Source: Mesostigma viride
Taxonomy: Eukaryota; Streptophyta; Mesostigmatophyceae; Mesostigmatales; Mesostigmataceae
Reading direction: 5' to 3'
Assembly (NCBI GenBank): GCA_009746045.1
Contig: RPFO01000389.1
Location: forward strand, 915,804 to 979,803
DNA: 64,000 nucleotides
The position numbers and the translations under genes are program-made. Below, piece by piece: positions 10,524 to 22,047 of this stretch. Position 1 is the stretch's first letter, and each line of letters begins with the position of its first letter. The notes below the pieces were generated by a model. The model did no database searches and was not told the DNA's origin. It was given only the letters and a program-made list of their open reading frames with translations.

Positions 10524-11857
10524 ACTGACGCCGCGGATCTCAATTGTACTCACGCGCCAAGTCCGCTGAATTTGCTGACGGAACTTTTGGGCGGACCTGA
10601 ATTTCACTGACGTTCGTCACAAGGGCAGTTTGCCGAATGCTGGTACACAGCAAGCCGGCGAGGCACTGAGCAGATGTGCAATTTCAGGATTTCAACGTGG
10701 GACACCAGACACAGATGCAAGGAAGCCCCAGGCGGTGCCTGGCATGGCCGATAGATTTGCCCTTGTATATTTGTTTTCGCTTGACAGATAAAGCTTGAAG
10801 TTTAGCTTGTCGGAAATTAGACAATGTTATGATTGGCTGATGTCTAAAGTGGCGCTAGTGGCGCCAGCCGCCAGGCTTGAGCTTTGAGCAGTATAGAAGG
10901 ATGAGCAACGAACCATGGTGGTCGTTGTTCGTCCGTTTCTCTCCCTCACAACTGGTTTGTTGTCTTCATGGGGTGAAATAGTTCGAGCAGCCCGGAGCAG
11001 CCCCCGTGAGTGGTTGCATGCAGTCAGTTGCCATGAGGATGGACTGACGGATATGACAATGTATTGGTTTTGTTAAGAATGTGTGTAAGACTGAGAACGA
11101 GACAAGGGACAGGGCCTTCGGGCACCCTGGTCGTCGTTGGCAAGAATGCCAGTAGGAACTAGGTCGGGAACACACGCACTGCCGCCACAAGGGGCCTGCA
11201 GTGGCGTCACCCAAGGGGCCTCACAGCTGCTCTTATAACTACAACATTACAACTCGACACTCTTTGTAATTCGTCATGTATCTCATTGGAATTGAAATGT
11301 CTTTTGGTTGCTTTAATGATAAAGCATGGTCTCAAGAATCGGCTGGTTGGGCCGGATTGCCTGTCATGAAGGTGGCGGTGCCATAAAGGACCGCACCTTT
11401 CATTCTCATTTTAAACGGACAAACAACCCATGATGGGTTCAGTCCGGCCAGCCTGGATGTTCCTCCTGCTTCACCCAGGGAAGCACAAGGAAAAGGTTAT
11501 TGCTTAGCCTTCAAAAGCATCTGAAGAGGTTTGGCTTTTCCCGGTAAAAAGCCATCGAAGGGGTTATTGCTAAGCCTTTAAAAGCATGCATGTTAAGGTT
11601 GTTGCTGATCCTGGAAAAGCATCTTGGAGCAGCTGGATTTTTTTTTTTTTCTTTTTGCTGCTGCCTGGAATGACGCCCTCTTTGGGCTTCCTTCTTTAGT
11701 GTGAGACGCCTTTCTTTCACTTTTTGCTCTCACGTTGTTGTGAGCTAAATAGTGGGGGGGGAGGTGGCATATCTCACACATGATTACTGCTGATAGTGGA
11801 TGCATTCCAAGTAGCGGTAATGACCAGTCCAGGATGATATGGCACGCAAACGCGACA
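10524..11857 (+). repeat. Array unit 4 (B2-C, lacking A)
   Basis: Starts ctgacgccgcggatctcaat without module A, continues through B2 and module C, and ends cgcgaca. B2 is a diverged homologue of B1, sharing gggacaccagac, ggtcgttgttcgt and ttgtcttcatg blocks in the same order. 10524 to about 11424 is duplicated at 11953-12853 (offset 1429) with a few substitutions. Confidence 0.85.
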
Positions 11858-11858
11858 G

Positions 11859-12856
11859 CTGTCGCGTCCGTGATCTATCACGTCCGCAATTCAGATTTTA
11901 GCGTAATTCTGACGTCCGCAGCCTTGTGCGGGTTGCTATACCGCGGCCCGGTACTGACGCCGCGGATCTCAATTGTACTCACGCGCCAAGTCCGCTGAAT
12001 TTGCTGACGGAACTTTTGGGCGGACCTGAATTTCACTGACATTCGTCACAAGGGCAGTTTGCCGAATGCTGGTACGCAGCAAGCCGGCGAGGCACTGAGC
12101 AGATGTGCAATTTCAGGATTTCAACGTGGGACACCAGACACAAATGCAAGGAAGCCCCAGGCGGTGCCTGGCATAGCCGATAGATTTGCCCTTGTATATT
12201 TGTGTTCGCTTGACAGATAAAGCTTGAAGTTTAGCTTGTCGGAAATTAGACAATGTTATGATTGGCTGATGTCTAAAGTGGCGCTAGTGGCGCCAGCCGC
12301 CAGGCTTGAGCTTTGAGCAGTATAGAAGGATGAGCAACGAACCATGGTGGTCGTTGTTCGTCCGTTTCTCTCCCTCACAACTGGTTTGTTGTCTTCATGG
12401 GGTGAAATAGTTCGAGCAGCCCGGAGCAGCCCCCGTGAGTGGTTGCATGCAGTCAGTTGCCATGAGGATGGACTGACGGATATGACAATGTATTGGTTTT
12501 GTTAAGAATGTGTGTAAGACTGAGAACGAGACAAGGGACAGGGCCTTCGGGCACCCTGGTCGTCGTTGGCAAGAATGCCAGTAGGAACTAGGTCGGGAAC
12601 ACACGCACTGCCGCCACAAGGGGCCTGCAGTGGCGTCACCCAAGGGGCCTCACAGCTGCTCTTATAACTACAACATTACAACTCGACACTCTTTGTAATT
12701 CGTCATGTATCTCATTGGAATTGAAATGTCTTTTGGTTGCTTTAATGATAAAGCATGGTCTCAAGAATCGGCTGGTTGGGCCGGATTGCCTGTCATGAAG
12801 GTGGCGGTGCCATAAAGGACCGCACCTTTCATTCTCATTTTAAACGGACGAACAAC
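11859..12856 (+). repeat. Array unit 5 (A-B2), abutting the transposase
   Basis: Module A plus B2, cut at aacggacgaacaac where transposase coding resumes. The ORF starting at ATG 12755 therefore has about 34 N-terminal codons that come from the repeat, because the same codons occur in unit 4 at 11326. Only sequence from 12857 onward is transposase. Confidence 0.85.
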
Positions 12857-14155
12857 TACTGGCGGAAGGACGGCGTCGTCATCTACAATTTCGGGCGATA
12901 TATGCCACGCAATCTTTTTCACCAGCTGACTGCTGTCTGGGCTGTGCCCTTCTACCCAGGAACCCAGGCAACCGACCCGTTCTGGAAGTGCCGTCGCTGG
13001 GTTGACTCCATCAATGAGTGCTGGAAGAGCGGGCTGCAGCCTGGCCACACCATCGTCTGCGACGAGAGCATGATCACCTGGACTGGCCGGGCCATGCCCG
13101 GCTTCATGAAGGTGGGCAGGAAGCCAAAGCCGCTGGGCCGGAAGATGAAGACGGTGGCGGATGGGCAGTCCAAGATCATGCTGCACATGGAGGTGCAGGA
13201 GGGTGCTGCGGCCATGGCCCTGAAGACCTATGCCCGGGAGTACGGCCCCGCCTGCGCTAACACCATGCGCATGACCGAGGCATGGAAGGGCTCGGGGCGT
13301 ATCGTCCTCGGCGACTCGTGGTTCGGCTCCAGCAAGGCCGCGGTGCAGCTGTGGAAGCGCGGGCTGTACAGCATCCTCAACGTCAAGACTGGCCACTCCA
13401 ACTTCCCCAAGAAGGCGCTGTTCGCTGCGCTGGGCCCGCGCGGCAGCCACGTGGCGTTTGCAGGCGAGGCGCGCACGTCGGTGGGCACGTGCAATCTGTT
13501 CACGGTCGCGCACCAGTCCAAGCAGCCCATGCTGCTGGTTTCAACGTGCTCCACCACCTTGGCTGGCCCAGACCAGGTCAAGACGTGGCTGTCCACCAAT
13601 GCCCAAGGTGTGGAGGAGGAGCACCGCAAGGTGACCGCACAGCGCGAGGTCACGGCCATCTACCGCAAGGAAAGCGGTGTCATCGACTGCAACAACCACA
13701 AGCGGCAGGGGGCCAAGGTGGCCCTGAGTGATGCGTGGGGCACCAAGGATGCCGCAGTGCGGGAGAGCAGTGAGTGCATGAGCATCTGCCTTACCAACGC
13801 GCACCTGGCCAAGGTGTTCTTCGCTGACGACAAGGACAGCCAGGACTTGTTCATCGAGGGGCTGGCGGTGGAAATTCTGTCATCCCCGCTGGTGGCAAGT
13901 GAGAAGGCGCTGGGATCCTTCCTCCCCCCGCTGCCAGGCCTTGCGCACGACATGCGGCAGCACGAGAAGCAGAAGAAGTGCTCCTACTGCAAGAAGAATT
14001 GTGGCTACTATTGTGCCACCTGCAGCCCCCCTGGCGGCCATCGTATTAATGTGTGCAGCTTCGCCGTGGACCGGGACTGCTGGAACCGCCATCATGGGGG
14101 GGAGGCTCCTGTGGTGTCCAGGGCTGGCAGGCCACGCAAACGGTCGCGTTCATAG
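12857..14155 (+). pseudogene. piggyBac-type transposase, catalytic and C-terminal part
   Basis: Reads YWRKDGVVIYNFGRYMPRN and onward to GRPRKRSRS and stop, about 432 codons without interruption. Visible piggyBac (DDE_Tnp_1_7) signatures are CDESMITWTGR (first catalytic Asp region), VLGDSWFGSS (second) and GVIDCNNHKRQG (third). A C-terminal Cys/His-rich domain, CSYCKKNCGYYCATC with later C/H residues, fits the family's zinc-binding tail. A basic end may be a nuclear localisation signal. The family cuts and pastes DNA at TTAA. It continues the frame of 3601-4359. As it stands, the gene would not give a full transposase unless 4360-12856 is removed or spliced. Confidence 0.88.
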
Positions 14156-14420
14156 TGTTTTATACCTCGAAATAGAAATTGGTCCTATTGGTCCTAAATT
14201 CTCATTTTGGCCAAATTTGCGGTTTAAGGCCTGCCATGGGCCAGGGTCCATTCAGGCACTAACTAAATGTAATTATTTGAGCCCAGGTTTTTGTCCAAAA
14301 TTCAAAAAGTGTGTTATCTGTCAGTGGTAAAAATGCCAGGGTCAAAATTTGATGTTTGCACATATATTTTTTAATTAAAACTGGTCCTAAAATATGGACT
14401 TTTCTTGGGAACATGGACAC
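14156..14420 (+). other. Transposase 3' noncoding region
   Basis: AT-rich sequence with two ggtccta motifs close together (aattggtcctattggtccta), echoing the ggtcctta/gtcctaa hairpin arms at 3356-3392. No gene is seen. Confidence 0.5.
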
Positions 14421-14856
14421 AGATCCGGTTCAGCACTTTTGCGGGCAGGTGGGAGGCCAGCCAATGGCCGCGGCCAGATAAAAATACGGAACCCGGCACG
14501 ATGTCGGCTTGTTGCGAGGCCGTCAAACTCTTGGCACGAAGCATCTCTAACCAAACAAGCCGCCGTAGGTTAGCGCTTCTGCGCTAACCTACGCCGTCCT
14601 CAAGTTTCGTAGCGTTCAGTGAGACAAGACGACGGAATGTCCAGAAAATGTAAAGAAACGGTCATACGTTGGGCGTTATGGCCGTTTTCCTGTCCGCATT
14701 TCGTTCAGAAACCGTTTCACTGAGTGTTTCCGTAGCAATTTTCGATTCAGACCGACATTTAAGTCTGAAAGAGATCTGACTGAATTTTTTTAAAAACAGT
14801 GCGAGCAAAGTTTGACTTAGAGGAGCGGAGCGTAGTACGATGCTTGCTGGACGAAA
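14421..14856 (+). repeat. Module N, copy 1 (3' part of the piggyBac element)
   Basis: From agatccggttcagcactttt to gcttgctggacgaa, this closely matches 19270-19735 and more loosely 15520-16040. It follows the transposase gene here but follows the GC-rich module directly at 19273, which identifies it as the 3' region of the same transposon family. It includes a 13-bp perfect hairpin (14564-14593, CGTAGGTTAGCGC and complement) not preserved in the other copies. Confidence 0.8.
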
Positions 14857-15085
14857 TTTTCGAGATTCTGTAGCGATTCTGGACTGATCAGCGCTGATAG
14901 AATCTGACTTTGGGTGAAATCATAAGTGCTACAAAAATTTGCCCGGAACGCGTGCTAAACGTGGCCTGAAATCGTTTTCGGTTGTGCAGTCACTAGTTTC
15001 GAGCAATAAAAACGATTTTTGGCCGACTTCAGGCCGATTTTTTGTAGTTCCGAGGAATAAAAATTAGTTTGGAAGATTTCCCCGT
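14857..15085. other. Unrecognised AT-rich spacer
   Basis: Contains dispersed motifs related to the piggyBac element's subterminal sequence, but no alignable copy and no gene. The right end of the autonomous element may lie here. Confidence 0.4.
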
Positions 15086-15520
15086 GAGGGACGGAGCGTG
15101 GGATCGACGGTGCGGCGGGCCGGCGCGAGCGCGCGCGATGGGAAGCCCCCAAAGGAAGGCCGCCGAGCGTTCGCCCCCCGGCGTAGTGGCCGGCCCGGTA
15201 GGCGGGCGCTCCGCCCGGCGGCCCGAAACTTTCGGCGGAGGCCTCAGGGCCCCTGGTGGCGTAGTGCGTCCGAGCAAGTGGGGGGCCTTGGCCCCCCCAC
15301 CTTGTCCCCTTCTAGTGACTACGATTAACACGGACCCAAAAGTTTGGCAAACCGTGAGGTCCGAAAAGTGGCCCGTACGAAAACCGCGAGCGCAGCGCGA
15401 CCGATAGTCAGGGCGAGTCCGGAGATCCGCGGTGGCGCCCAATCGGAGCAGTTGCCCGAAAAGTGGCAAACTAGGGAGATCGATTGTCAGGAGTTCTGAA
15501 CGGATGCTGAAACGTCTGAT
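15086..15520 (+). repeat. GC-rich module, copy 2
   Basis: Nearly identical to 2906-3341 through ccttctagtgactacgatta and the gaaaagtggc region. This copy lacks the minisatellite and linker on its left, starting abruptly after ggaagatttcccc. Confidence 0.85.
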
Positions 15521-16706
15521 CTGTCCAGATCGGTTCAGCTTTTTGGCGGGCAGTGGGAGATCCGGTTCAGCACTTTTTTCAGCAGGGGGGGCGGACCGCC
15601 AATGGGAGGATCAAGAAAACACAGGCAGGTTGACGGACCTGAAACGCGATGTCAAATTGTTGCGAGCGTCTAACTCTTGGTCGCGTAGCAAACAAATTTT
15701 CGGGCATTACGGAGGTTACGGAATCTGGGACGAGGAAGTAACCCTACTCGGCCCATCGCGAGGTCTACAACCTGCTGTCCTCGAAGAAGATGCGTTCAGT
15801 ACGACTTTTAGACGGAGCGTTCAGAAAATGTTTACAAACCGTACAAATTTAGGCGTTACGGCTCACTAAATGTCCAGATTTGGCTCAGAATCCTTTCTTC
15901 TGAGAGATTCCGTATAACTTTTCGATTCAGAGCGAAATTGAAGACTGAACGTGGACTGATCTGAGATTATGTGTGAAAGTGCACGGACAAACTCACTTGG
16001 AGGAATGGAGCGTAGTAAGATGCTTGCTGAACGGATTTCTGCAATATTCCGTACTTACCAGGCAGGGAAAATTTGACTTGGGAGGATTTTCAAGTCGGTA
16101 GTACGAGGTGCTGGACACGCCCAAGCAATCGAACGTGCATAAACCAGGACTTGAGAGGGGGAGAGGGGGCGGCATGCTGCGACAGCACTTAATTCCTGCT
16201 GGCTGGGGATGGCGGTCAACGCTGCCTGGAAAATTGGGGATGGACAATGCGTCGGCATTGCTTTTATAGCGTTCAATGTTCCATTTCGATGCGTACCTTT
16301 GAATTGTTTCTGATCTGGCTGGCCGTCGGTGGGCAGTCACGTGCGTGGGAGAGGTTCGGGGCGCTATGGCCTGCTGCGATAACTAGCGACCTGGAAATGG
16401 AATGTCGTTGTATATTTAGGTATTATCCCATCGTGCTTATTTGCTTGACTTATTGGGTGCCTAGTGAAATCAGTTTGCTGTCCGTGGAAGGCGTGGGGCG
16501 CGGCCGACGAGTTTCTGGTGTCGCCACATCATATTGGAATGAACGCTGGAATCAGTTGTTGCCACGGGACGTACGCTGGCGATGCCGATGGTGAGGCGTT
16601 TGTTTCGATGACCGGGGTAGTGCCTGCTCTCTTTCTGATGCATTTTCATGGTTGCGTTGTTTCCATTGGGCCGAATTCACCTAGTCGCAGCGAAGACATA
16701 GCGTAG
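15521..16706 (+). repeat. Module N, copy 2
   Basis: A diverged copy of the 3' module. Its right half (about 16015-16706, from ggagcgtagtaagatgcttg to gtctgcgtttcattttctta) matches 19700-20435 well. No coding capacity was recognised. With 15086-15520 it forms a second transposase-less copy. Confidence 0.75.
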
Positions 16707-17442
16707 CAAGGTCTGCGTTTCATTTTCTTAGCCGTGCAGGACGCCATCTTCATGGTCCTTCGCGTTTCCCGTGTGAGCGTCCGTTGCCAGAGGATCTGTG
16801 ATGCTATTTACTGGAATATACTGGGCATGGAAAGCCCCTCTGGATGCTTGCCTGGTCATGAGTTTAGGGCGTCATTTACTGCTGTACTGGCTGACATTCA
16901 TGGTGCTTTATGCGTAAGATAAGCTGCCTTGCTTCGCACGTGGATTTTCACTGGGCTGAAGAGCGCGTCTGGTAACATGTTTACGTGGTGTATAAGGTGA
17001 TCAATCAACAATTTGTTTATAGAAGGTGTGACAATAGAAGGTGTGCTATATTTCTTCATCAAGCAAGTCAAAAGTAATCTCCACTGGCTTACAACCTGAA
17101 TATTGCTTTGCTGGGTCTGCTGTGTTTCTGTCTCATTGTGCAGGCTATCCCCTTGGTTGACCAACCAGGTGATTTGTGCATGGTGCCAGCGGGGCCGTAT
17201 TATTTTCTTCTCATTTTCCATCCATGGCATCGGACCGCATGGGCGGGCGGGAGGGCAGAGAGGGCAGGGCAGGCCAGGCGAGGCAAGGGAGGCTGCAAGA
17301 GTATACAGCACAGGTACCTAGGCTGGCAGGCAAGGGCCAAGGGGCAGGGGGCATGGGGCATGACCCATGAGGCTTGACCTACAAGCCTTGGGGCATGGGG
17401 TTGGGGGATGCGGCAAACAGACGGGCAGCAGGCAGCCAGCCA
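16707..17442. other. Unrecognised spacer
   Basis: No gene, repeat partner or motif was recognised. A G-rich stretch at 17230-17370 leads into the minisatellite. Confidence 0.4.
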
Positions 17443-18455
17443 CCCCCCTCACCAATGTACGCATGCCAGCCACCCCCGACACCCACGCACGCATGGCAGC
17501 CACCCCACAAAGCCAGGCACGCATGCCAGTCCCCCCCCAAACCCACGCATGCATGGCAGCTCCCCACCACACCCACAAATGCATGCCAGCCCCCCCCCAC
17601 ACCCACGCACGCATGGCAGCCCCCCCCCAAACCCACGCACGCATGGCAGCCCCCCCCCACACCCACGCATGCATGCCAGCCACCCCACTAAACCCACGCA
17701 CCCATGTAGTAAGCCCCCCCCACACCCACGCATGCATGCCAGCCACCCCACAAACCCACGCACGCATGCCAGCCAGCCCCGACACCCAGGTACGCATGCC
17801 AGCCACCCGCCACACCCAAGCACATATGGCAGCCACCCCACAAACCCAGGCACGCATGCCAGCCCCTGAGCCCCCCCCTAACCCCACGCATGCATGGCAG
17901 CTCCCCACCACACCCACGCATGCATGCCAGCCCCCCCCCACATGCACGTATGCATGCCAGCCATCCCACAAACCCACGCATGCATGCCAGCCACCCCCTC
18001 ACCCACGCATGCATGCCAGCCCCCCCGCAAACCCACACACGCATGCCAGCCACCCCACGAGCCCAGGCACGCATGGCAGCGCCCCCCTAAACCCACGGAT
18101 GCATGGCAGCTCACCCCCACACCCACGTATGCATGCCAGCCCCCCCACACCCACGCACGCATGCCAGCCCGCCCCGCCCCACATGCATGCATGGCAGCTC
18201 CCCCCCACACCCTCGCATGCATGGCAGCCACCCCACAAACCCACGCATGCATGCCAGCCACCCCACAAACCCACGCACGCATGCCAGCCACTCCCACACC
18301 CACGCACGCATGCCAGCCACCCCCGCCCCACATGCATGCATGGCAGCTCCCCCCCACACCCTCGCACGCATTGCAGCCACCCCACGAACCCAGGCACGCA
18401 TGCCAGCCACCCCCTAAACCCACGCATGCATGGCAGCTCCCCACCACACCCACGA
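17443..18455 (+). repeat. Minisatellite, 28-31 bp unit (array 2)
   Basis: Roughly thirty units of the type acgcatgccagccacccc plus a variable spacer, alternating catgccagc and catggcagc variants. A 410-codon frame (17367-18599) stays open across it because the units lack stops, giving a THARMPATP-like repetitive product. The same is true on the other strand. I regard these as incidental. Confidence 0.93.
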
Positions 18456-18829
18456 ATGGAGAGGGCTGGCCTGCCACGCCCCACGGTCGCGCACAAGGGC
18501 ACTGTCGAGTCATGTACAAAGCATTGTCTACATGAAGTCATAGTGGGCATGACCGATGGTGCATGTGTTTACAAAGGATTGCCACTCAATGAATATTAAT
18601 GAATGATGAACATGGGAGTTTGCATGGAAGTGTTTGGTCGTTATGGCTGCCGCTTGCAAAAAGCGGTACCCACATTGTGTCCTGCATGGCATAGCTGCAA
18701 TGTGAGTTCCAGTTGTTAGGATGTAATGAGTAAGGAAATACTTGCATGCAATGAACGGCGACGTCTCACAATATACAGTACTATTCGGACTGGGATGTAC
18801 TAGTAGTAGGACGCGTGTTGGACGTGCCC

Positions 18830-19273
18830 GTGAGGGACGGAGCGTGGGATCGACGGTGCGGCGGGCCGGCGCGAGCGCGCGCGATGGGAAGCCCCCAAAG
18901 GAAGGCCGCCGAGCGTTCGCCCCCCGGCGTAGTGTCCGGGCCGGTCGGCGGGCTTAACCCGGACTGCCGAAGCTTTCGGCGGAGGCCTCAGGGCCCCTGG
19001 TGGCGTAGTGCGTCCGAAAAAGTGGGGGGCCTTGGCCCCCCCACCTTGTCCCCTTCTAGTGACTACGATTAACCCCAACGCAAAAGTTTGGCGAACCGTG
19101 AGGCCCGAAAAGTGGCCCGTACGAAAACCGCGAGCGCAGGGCGACCGATAGTCAGGGCGATCCGGGGATCCGCGGTGGCGTCCAATCGCAGCAGTTGCCC
19201 GAAAAGTGACAAACTAGGCAGATCGAGTCTGATATTTTCCTGAACGGGGCTGAAATGGCGGTTTTGTCCAGAT
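18830..19273 (+). repeat. GC-rich module, copy 3
   Basis: Third copy of the block at 2906. It differs by a rearranged stretch near 18930-18970 (ccgggccggtcggcgggctt) and a few substitutions. Confidence 0.85.
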
Positions 19274-20450
19274 CCGGTTCAGCACTTTTGCGGGCAGGTG
19301 GGTGGCCAGCCAATTGGCGTGCCCAGATAAAAATACGGAACCCGGCACGATGTCGGCTTGTTGCGTGCCCCGTCAAACTCTTGCACGAAGCATCTCTAAC
19401 CAAACAAGCCGCCGTAGGTTAACGCTTCTGCGACGCACAAGTACAACAACTCGGAGTATAGAACCCGCCGTCCTCAAGTTTCGTAGCGTTCAGTGAGACA
19501 AGTCGACGGAATGTCCAGAAAATGTAAAGAAACGGTCATACGTTGGGCGTTATGGCCGTTTTTCTGTTCTAATTTCGTTCAGAAACCGTTTTACTGAGCG
19601 TTTCCGTAGCAATTTTTGATTCAGACCGAAATTTAGTCTGAACGGGATCTGACTGAATTTTATTTGAAAAGTGCAAGCAAAATTTGACTTGGAGGAGTGG
19701 AGAGTAGTATGATGCTTGCTGGACGAATTTCTGCCAGATTCCGTACTTACCAGGCAGGGAAAAAATTACTTGGGAGGATTTTCAAGTGGGTAGTACGAGG
19801 TGCTGGACCGCCTGGACGCGCCCAAGCAATCGAACGTGCAAAGCCAGGACTGCGAGGGGGAGAGGGGGCGACATGCTGCGACAGCACTTAATATTCCTGC
19901 TGGCTGGGGATGGCGGTCAACGCTGCCTGGAAAATTGGGGATGGACAATGCGTGGGCATTGCTTTTATAGCGTTCAATGTTCAATTTCGATGCGTACCTT
20001 TGAATTGTTTCTGATCTCAGTGGCTGGCCGTCGGTGGGCAGTCACGTGCGTGGGAGAGGTTCGGGGCGCTATGGCCTGCTGCGATAACTAGCGACCTGGA
20101 AATGGAATGTCGTTGTAGATTTAGGTATTATGCTATCGTGCTTCTTTGCTTGACGTATTGGGCGCCTAGTGAAATCAGTTTGCTGTTCGTGGAAGGTGTG
20201 GGTGTGGCCGACGAGTTTCTGTTGTCGTCACATCATATTGGAATGAACGCTGGAATCATTTGTTGCCACGGGACGTACGCTGGCGATGCCGATGGTGAGG
20301 CGTTTGTTTCGATGACCGGGATAGTGCCTGCTCTCTTTCCGATGCGTTTCCTCGGTTGCGTTGTTTCCATTGGGCCGAATTCACCTAGTCGCAGCGAAGA
20401 CATAGCGTAGCAAGGGTCTGCGTTTCATTTTCTTACACTAGGAACTCGGC

Positions 20451-20746
20451 TGAGAATTTATTCTCAGATTATTCTCAAAAAATTCTCAATATTCTCAAAA
20501 ATCAACAAAAAAATTGAGAATATTGAGAATATCTGAGAATTTTTGAGAATTTTTCTGAGAATATTGAGAATAATTGAGAATAAATGAGAATAAATGAGAA
20601 TTATTCTCAGCTTATTCTCAGTTTTCTCAGTTTTGTGAGAATAATTGAGAATTTGCCTGAGAATGACTGAAAAAAGCTGAGAATATATTCTCAATATTCT
20701 CAGGTCCAATATTCTCAGGGCAACCCAACGACCCGAGAAAACTGAG
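20451..20746. repeat. ATTCTC/GAGAAT-dense AT-rich tract
   Basis: About fifteen GAGAAT and nine ATTCTC hexamers (reverse complements of each other) occur in about 300 bp, in alternating blocks. Many local hairpins are therefore possible. Spacing is irregular, so it is not a simple tandem array. The open frame on the minus strand (20464-20931) is a by-product. Confidence 0.9.
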
Positions 20747-21583
20747 AATACCACAAGGACCCAAAAAACTGAGAAAAACACAAGGACCCAAAAAAACGGA
20801 GAAAAACACACTTCAAAACGCATCACATTGTCATGAGCATGATAATCCTTACCACCCTCCAGCCTGATCCCACGTATCTCCCTCCTTACCACGTATCCTG
20901 CTGATGGATCAATGTTGCCTGCATTCCACAAAACACCATGGGCTCATTCTTTTAACACGTATGGCTATTTAAAATAGCGCCAAATGATTGAGAATGAATG
21001 CGAAAGACCTTTGACTTCCTATGCGTCACAGCGCACGATGGTGGCTTAAGAATACTTGTCACACAATACGAATAAGCTCAAACCCGGAAAACCGGTTTCG
21101 TATATTACAATGTTACCACACAGATTAAAACACTCAATGCGGGAAGACTTACACCCAGTATGCGAGGGATTTACACTCGAGCCCACAGGAGAATTACACT
21201 CCAGGATTAAGCGTTGGTAAATAATCTGTAGAGCAACGTGGTAAATTACGATACAAGGGTCCAGACTGCTGGCATAGCTCGTGCCTTGCCTATTTTGTCC
21301 CTTCGTCCCCGTTGGTGGCTGCGCCTAGCGCTGCCAACCAGGCATGACGTCAGGTCCGCGGGAACGGGCTTCTCGAACCGTCTAGAACACATTAAAGACC
21401 AGTACGGCTAGAGGCCTCTCCTGAAAATTATCCAAATGTCCGTAGGTATACCATCATAACGCATGTGCAGTGCCACTTGGTTGTCCCGTAACTCCCGTTC
21501 AGGCGCTAGGTCTGCCTACGGCGCAAAGGCCAAGTTCGTCAGCAAAACTTCTACACTTACTTCCACACGGATTGCCTCGGCAG
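20747..21583. other. Unrecognised AT-rich spacer
   Basis: No gene or repeat partner was recognised between the ATTCTC tract and the TTAA-flanked element. Confidence 0.4.
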
Positions 21584-22047
21584 TTAAAGCGCAATGTGTA
21601 GGGATAGATAGATTCCAATGCGCGCGGATAGATTCATCATGAGAATGGTTGGAATGGAGCTTGGTTAAAAATATAGGCTTACAGCACTCGTGCACGGGAG
21701 TGCTTAGACACGAGTTTGCCAAGTCAAGGCAACACACGTGAGGCGGGCTCGCAAGAGATCTAACCAGTTGGCACTGGCCTATTCTTTATATACTTGTGCA
21801 CTGTGCTTTGCTAGGCCTGAGCAGCCTCGTAGGCCTGCTCAGTATTAACACCCCCGGTACAGTATTAACAACCTGTACAGCGTCCAGATCCTATACAGTA
21901 GGTCTGCCATACAGGCACAGTGACCACATTGTACAGTCCACAATGATTATTGCGTCTGCACCCAATAGCCCAGGACTAAGCCTGCGGTACCAACAGACCA
22001 CAGGTTAAGGTTCCTATTTCCTGCGTACGACGTATTAATCCAATACC

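Larger units (their letters stand above)
4360..12856. mobile_element. 8.5-kb insertion block splitting the transposase gene
   Basis: The block begins with module A (tgtcgcgtccgtgatctatc) directly after the GCT codon and ends at aacaac directly before TAC TGG. It contains repeat units built from modules A, B and C and one LTR retrotransposon (4442-7602). Removing it leaves the transposase in frame, so it was inserted into, or grew inside, an intact coding region. A large intron holding repeats is an alternative. I cannot see a clear target-site duplication for the block itself. Confidence 0.75.
17440..20430 (+). mobile_element. Transposase-less derivative of the piggyBac-type element
   Basis: The order is minisatellite (17443-18455), linker, GC-rich module (18830-19063) and module N (19273-20430). 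This matches the piggyBac copy except that everything between gtccagat (3341) and agatccgg (14424) is missing. The junction at 19273 keeps a single copy of the shared CAGAT, the signature of an internal deletion between short repeats. Outer ends are approximate, and I could not identify terminal inverted repeats or TTAA duplications with certainty. Confidence 0.7.

Noticed and set aside
12761-13513. 250-codon minus-strand ORF opposite the transposase
   Set aside because: Shadow of the GC-rich transposase frame; no motif.
20464-20931. 155-codon minus-strand ORF
   Set aside because: Generated by the ATTCTC/GAGAAT tract and highly repetitive; no independent coding evidence.
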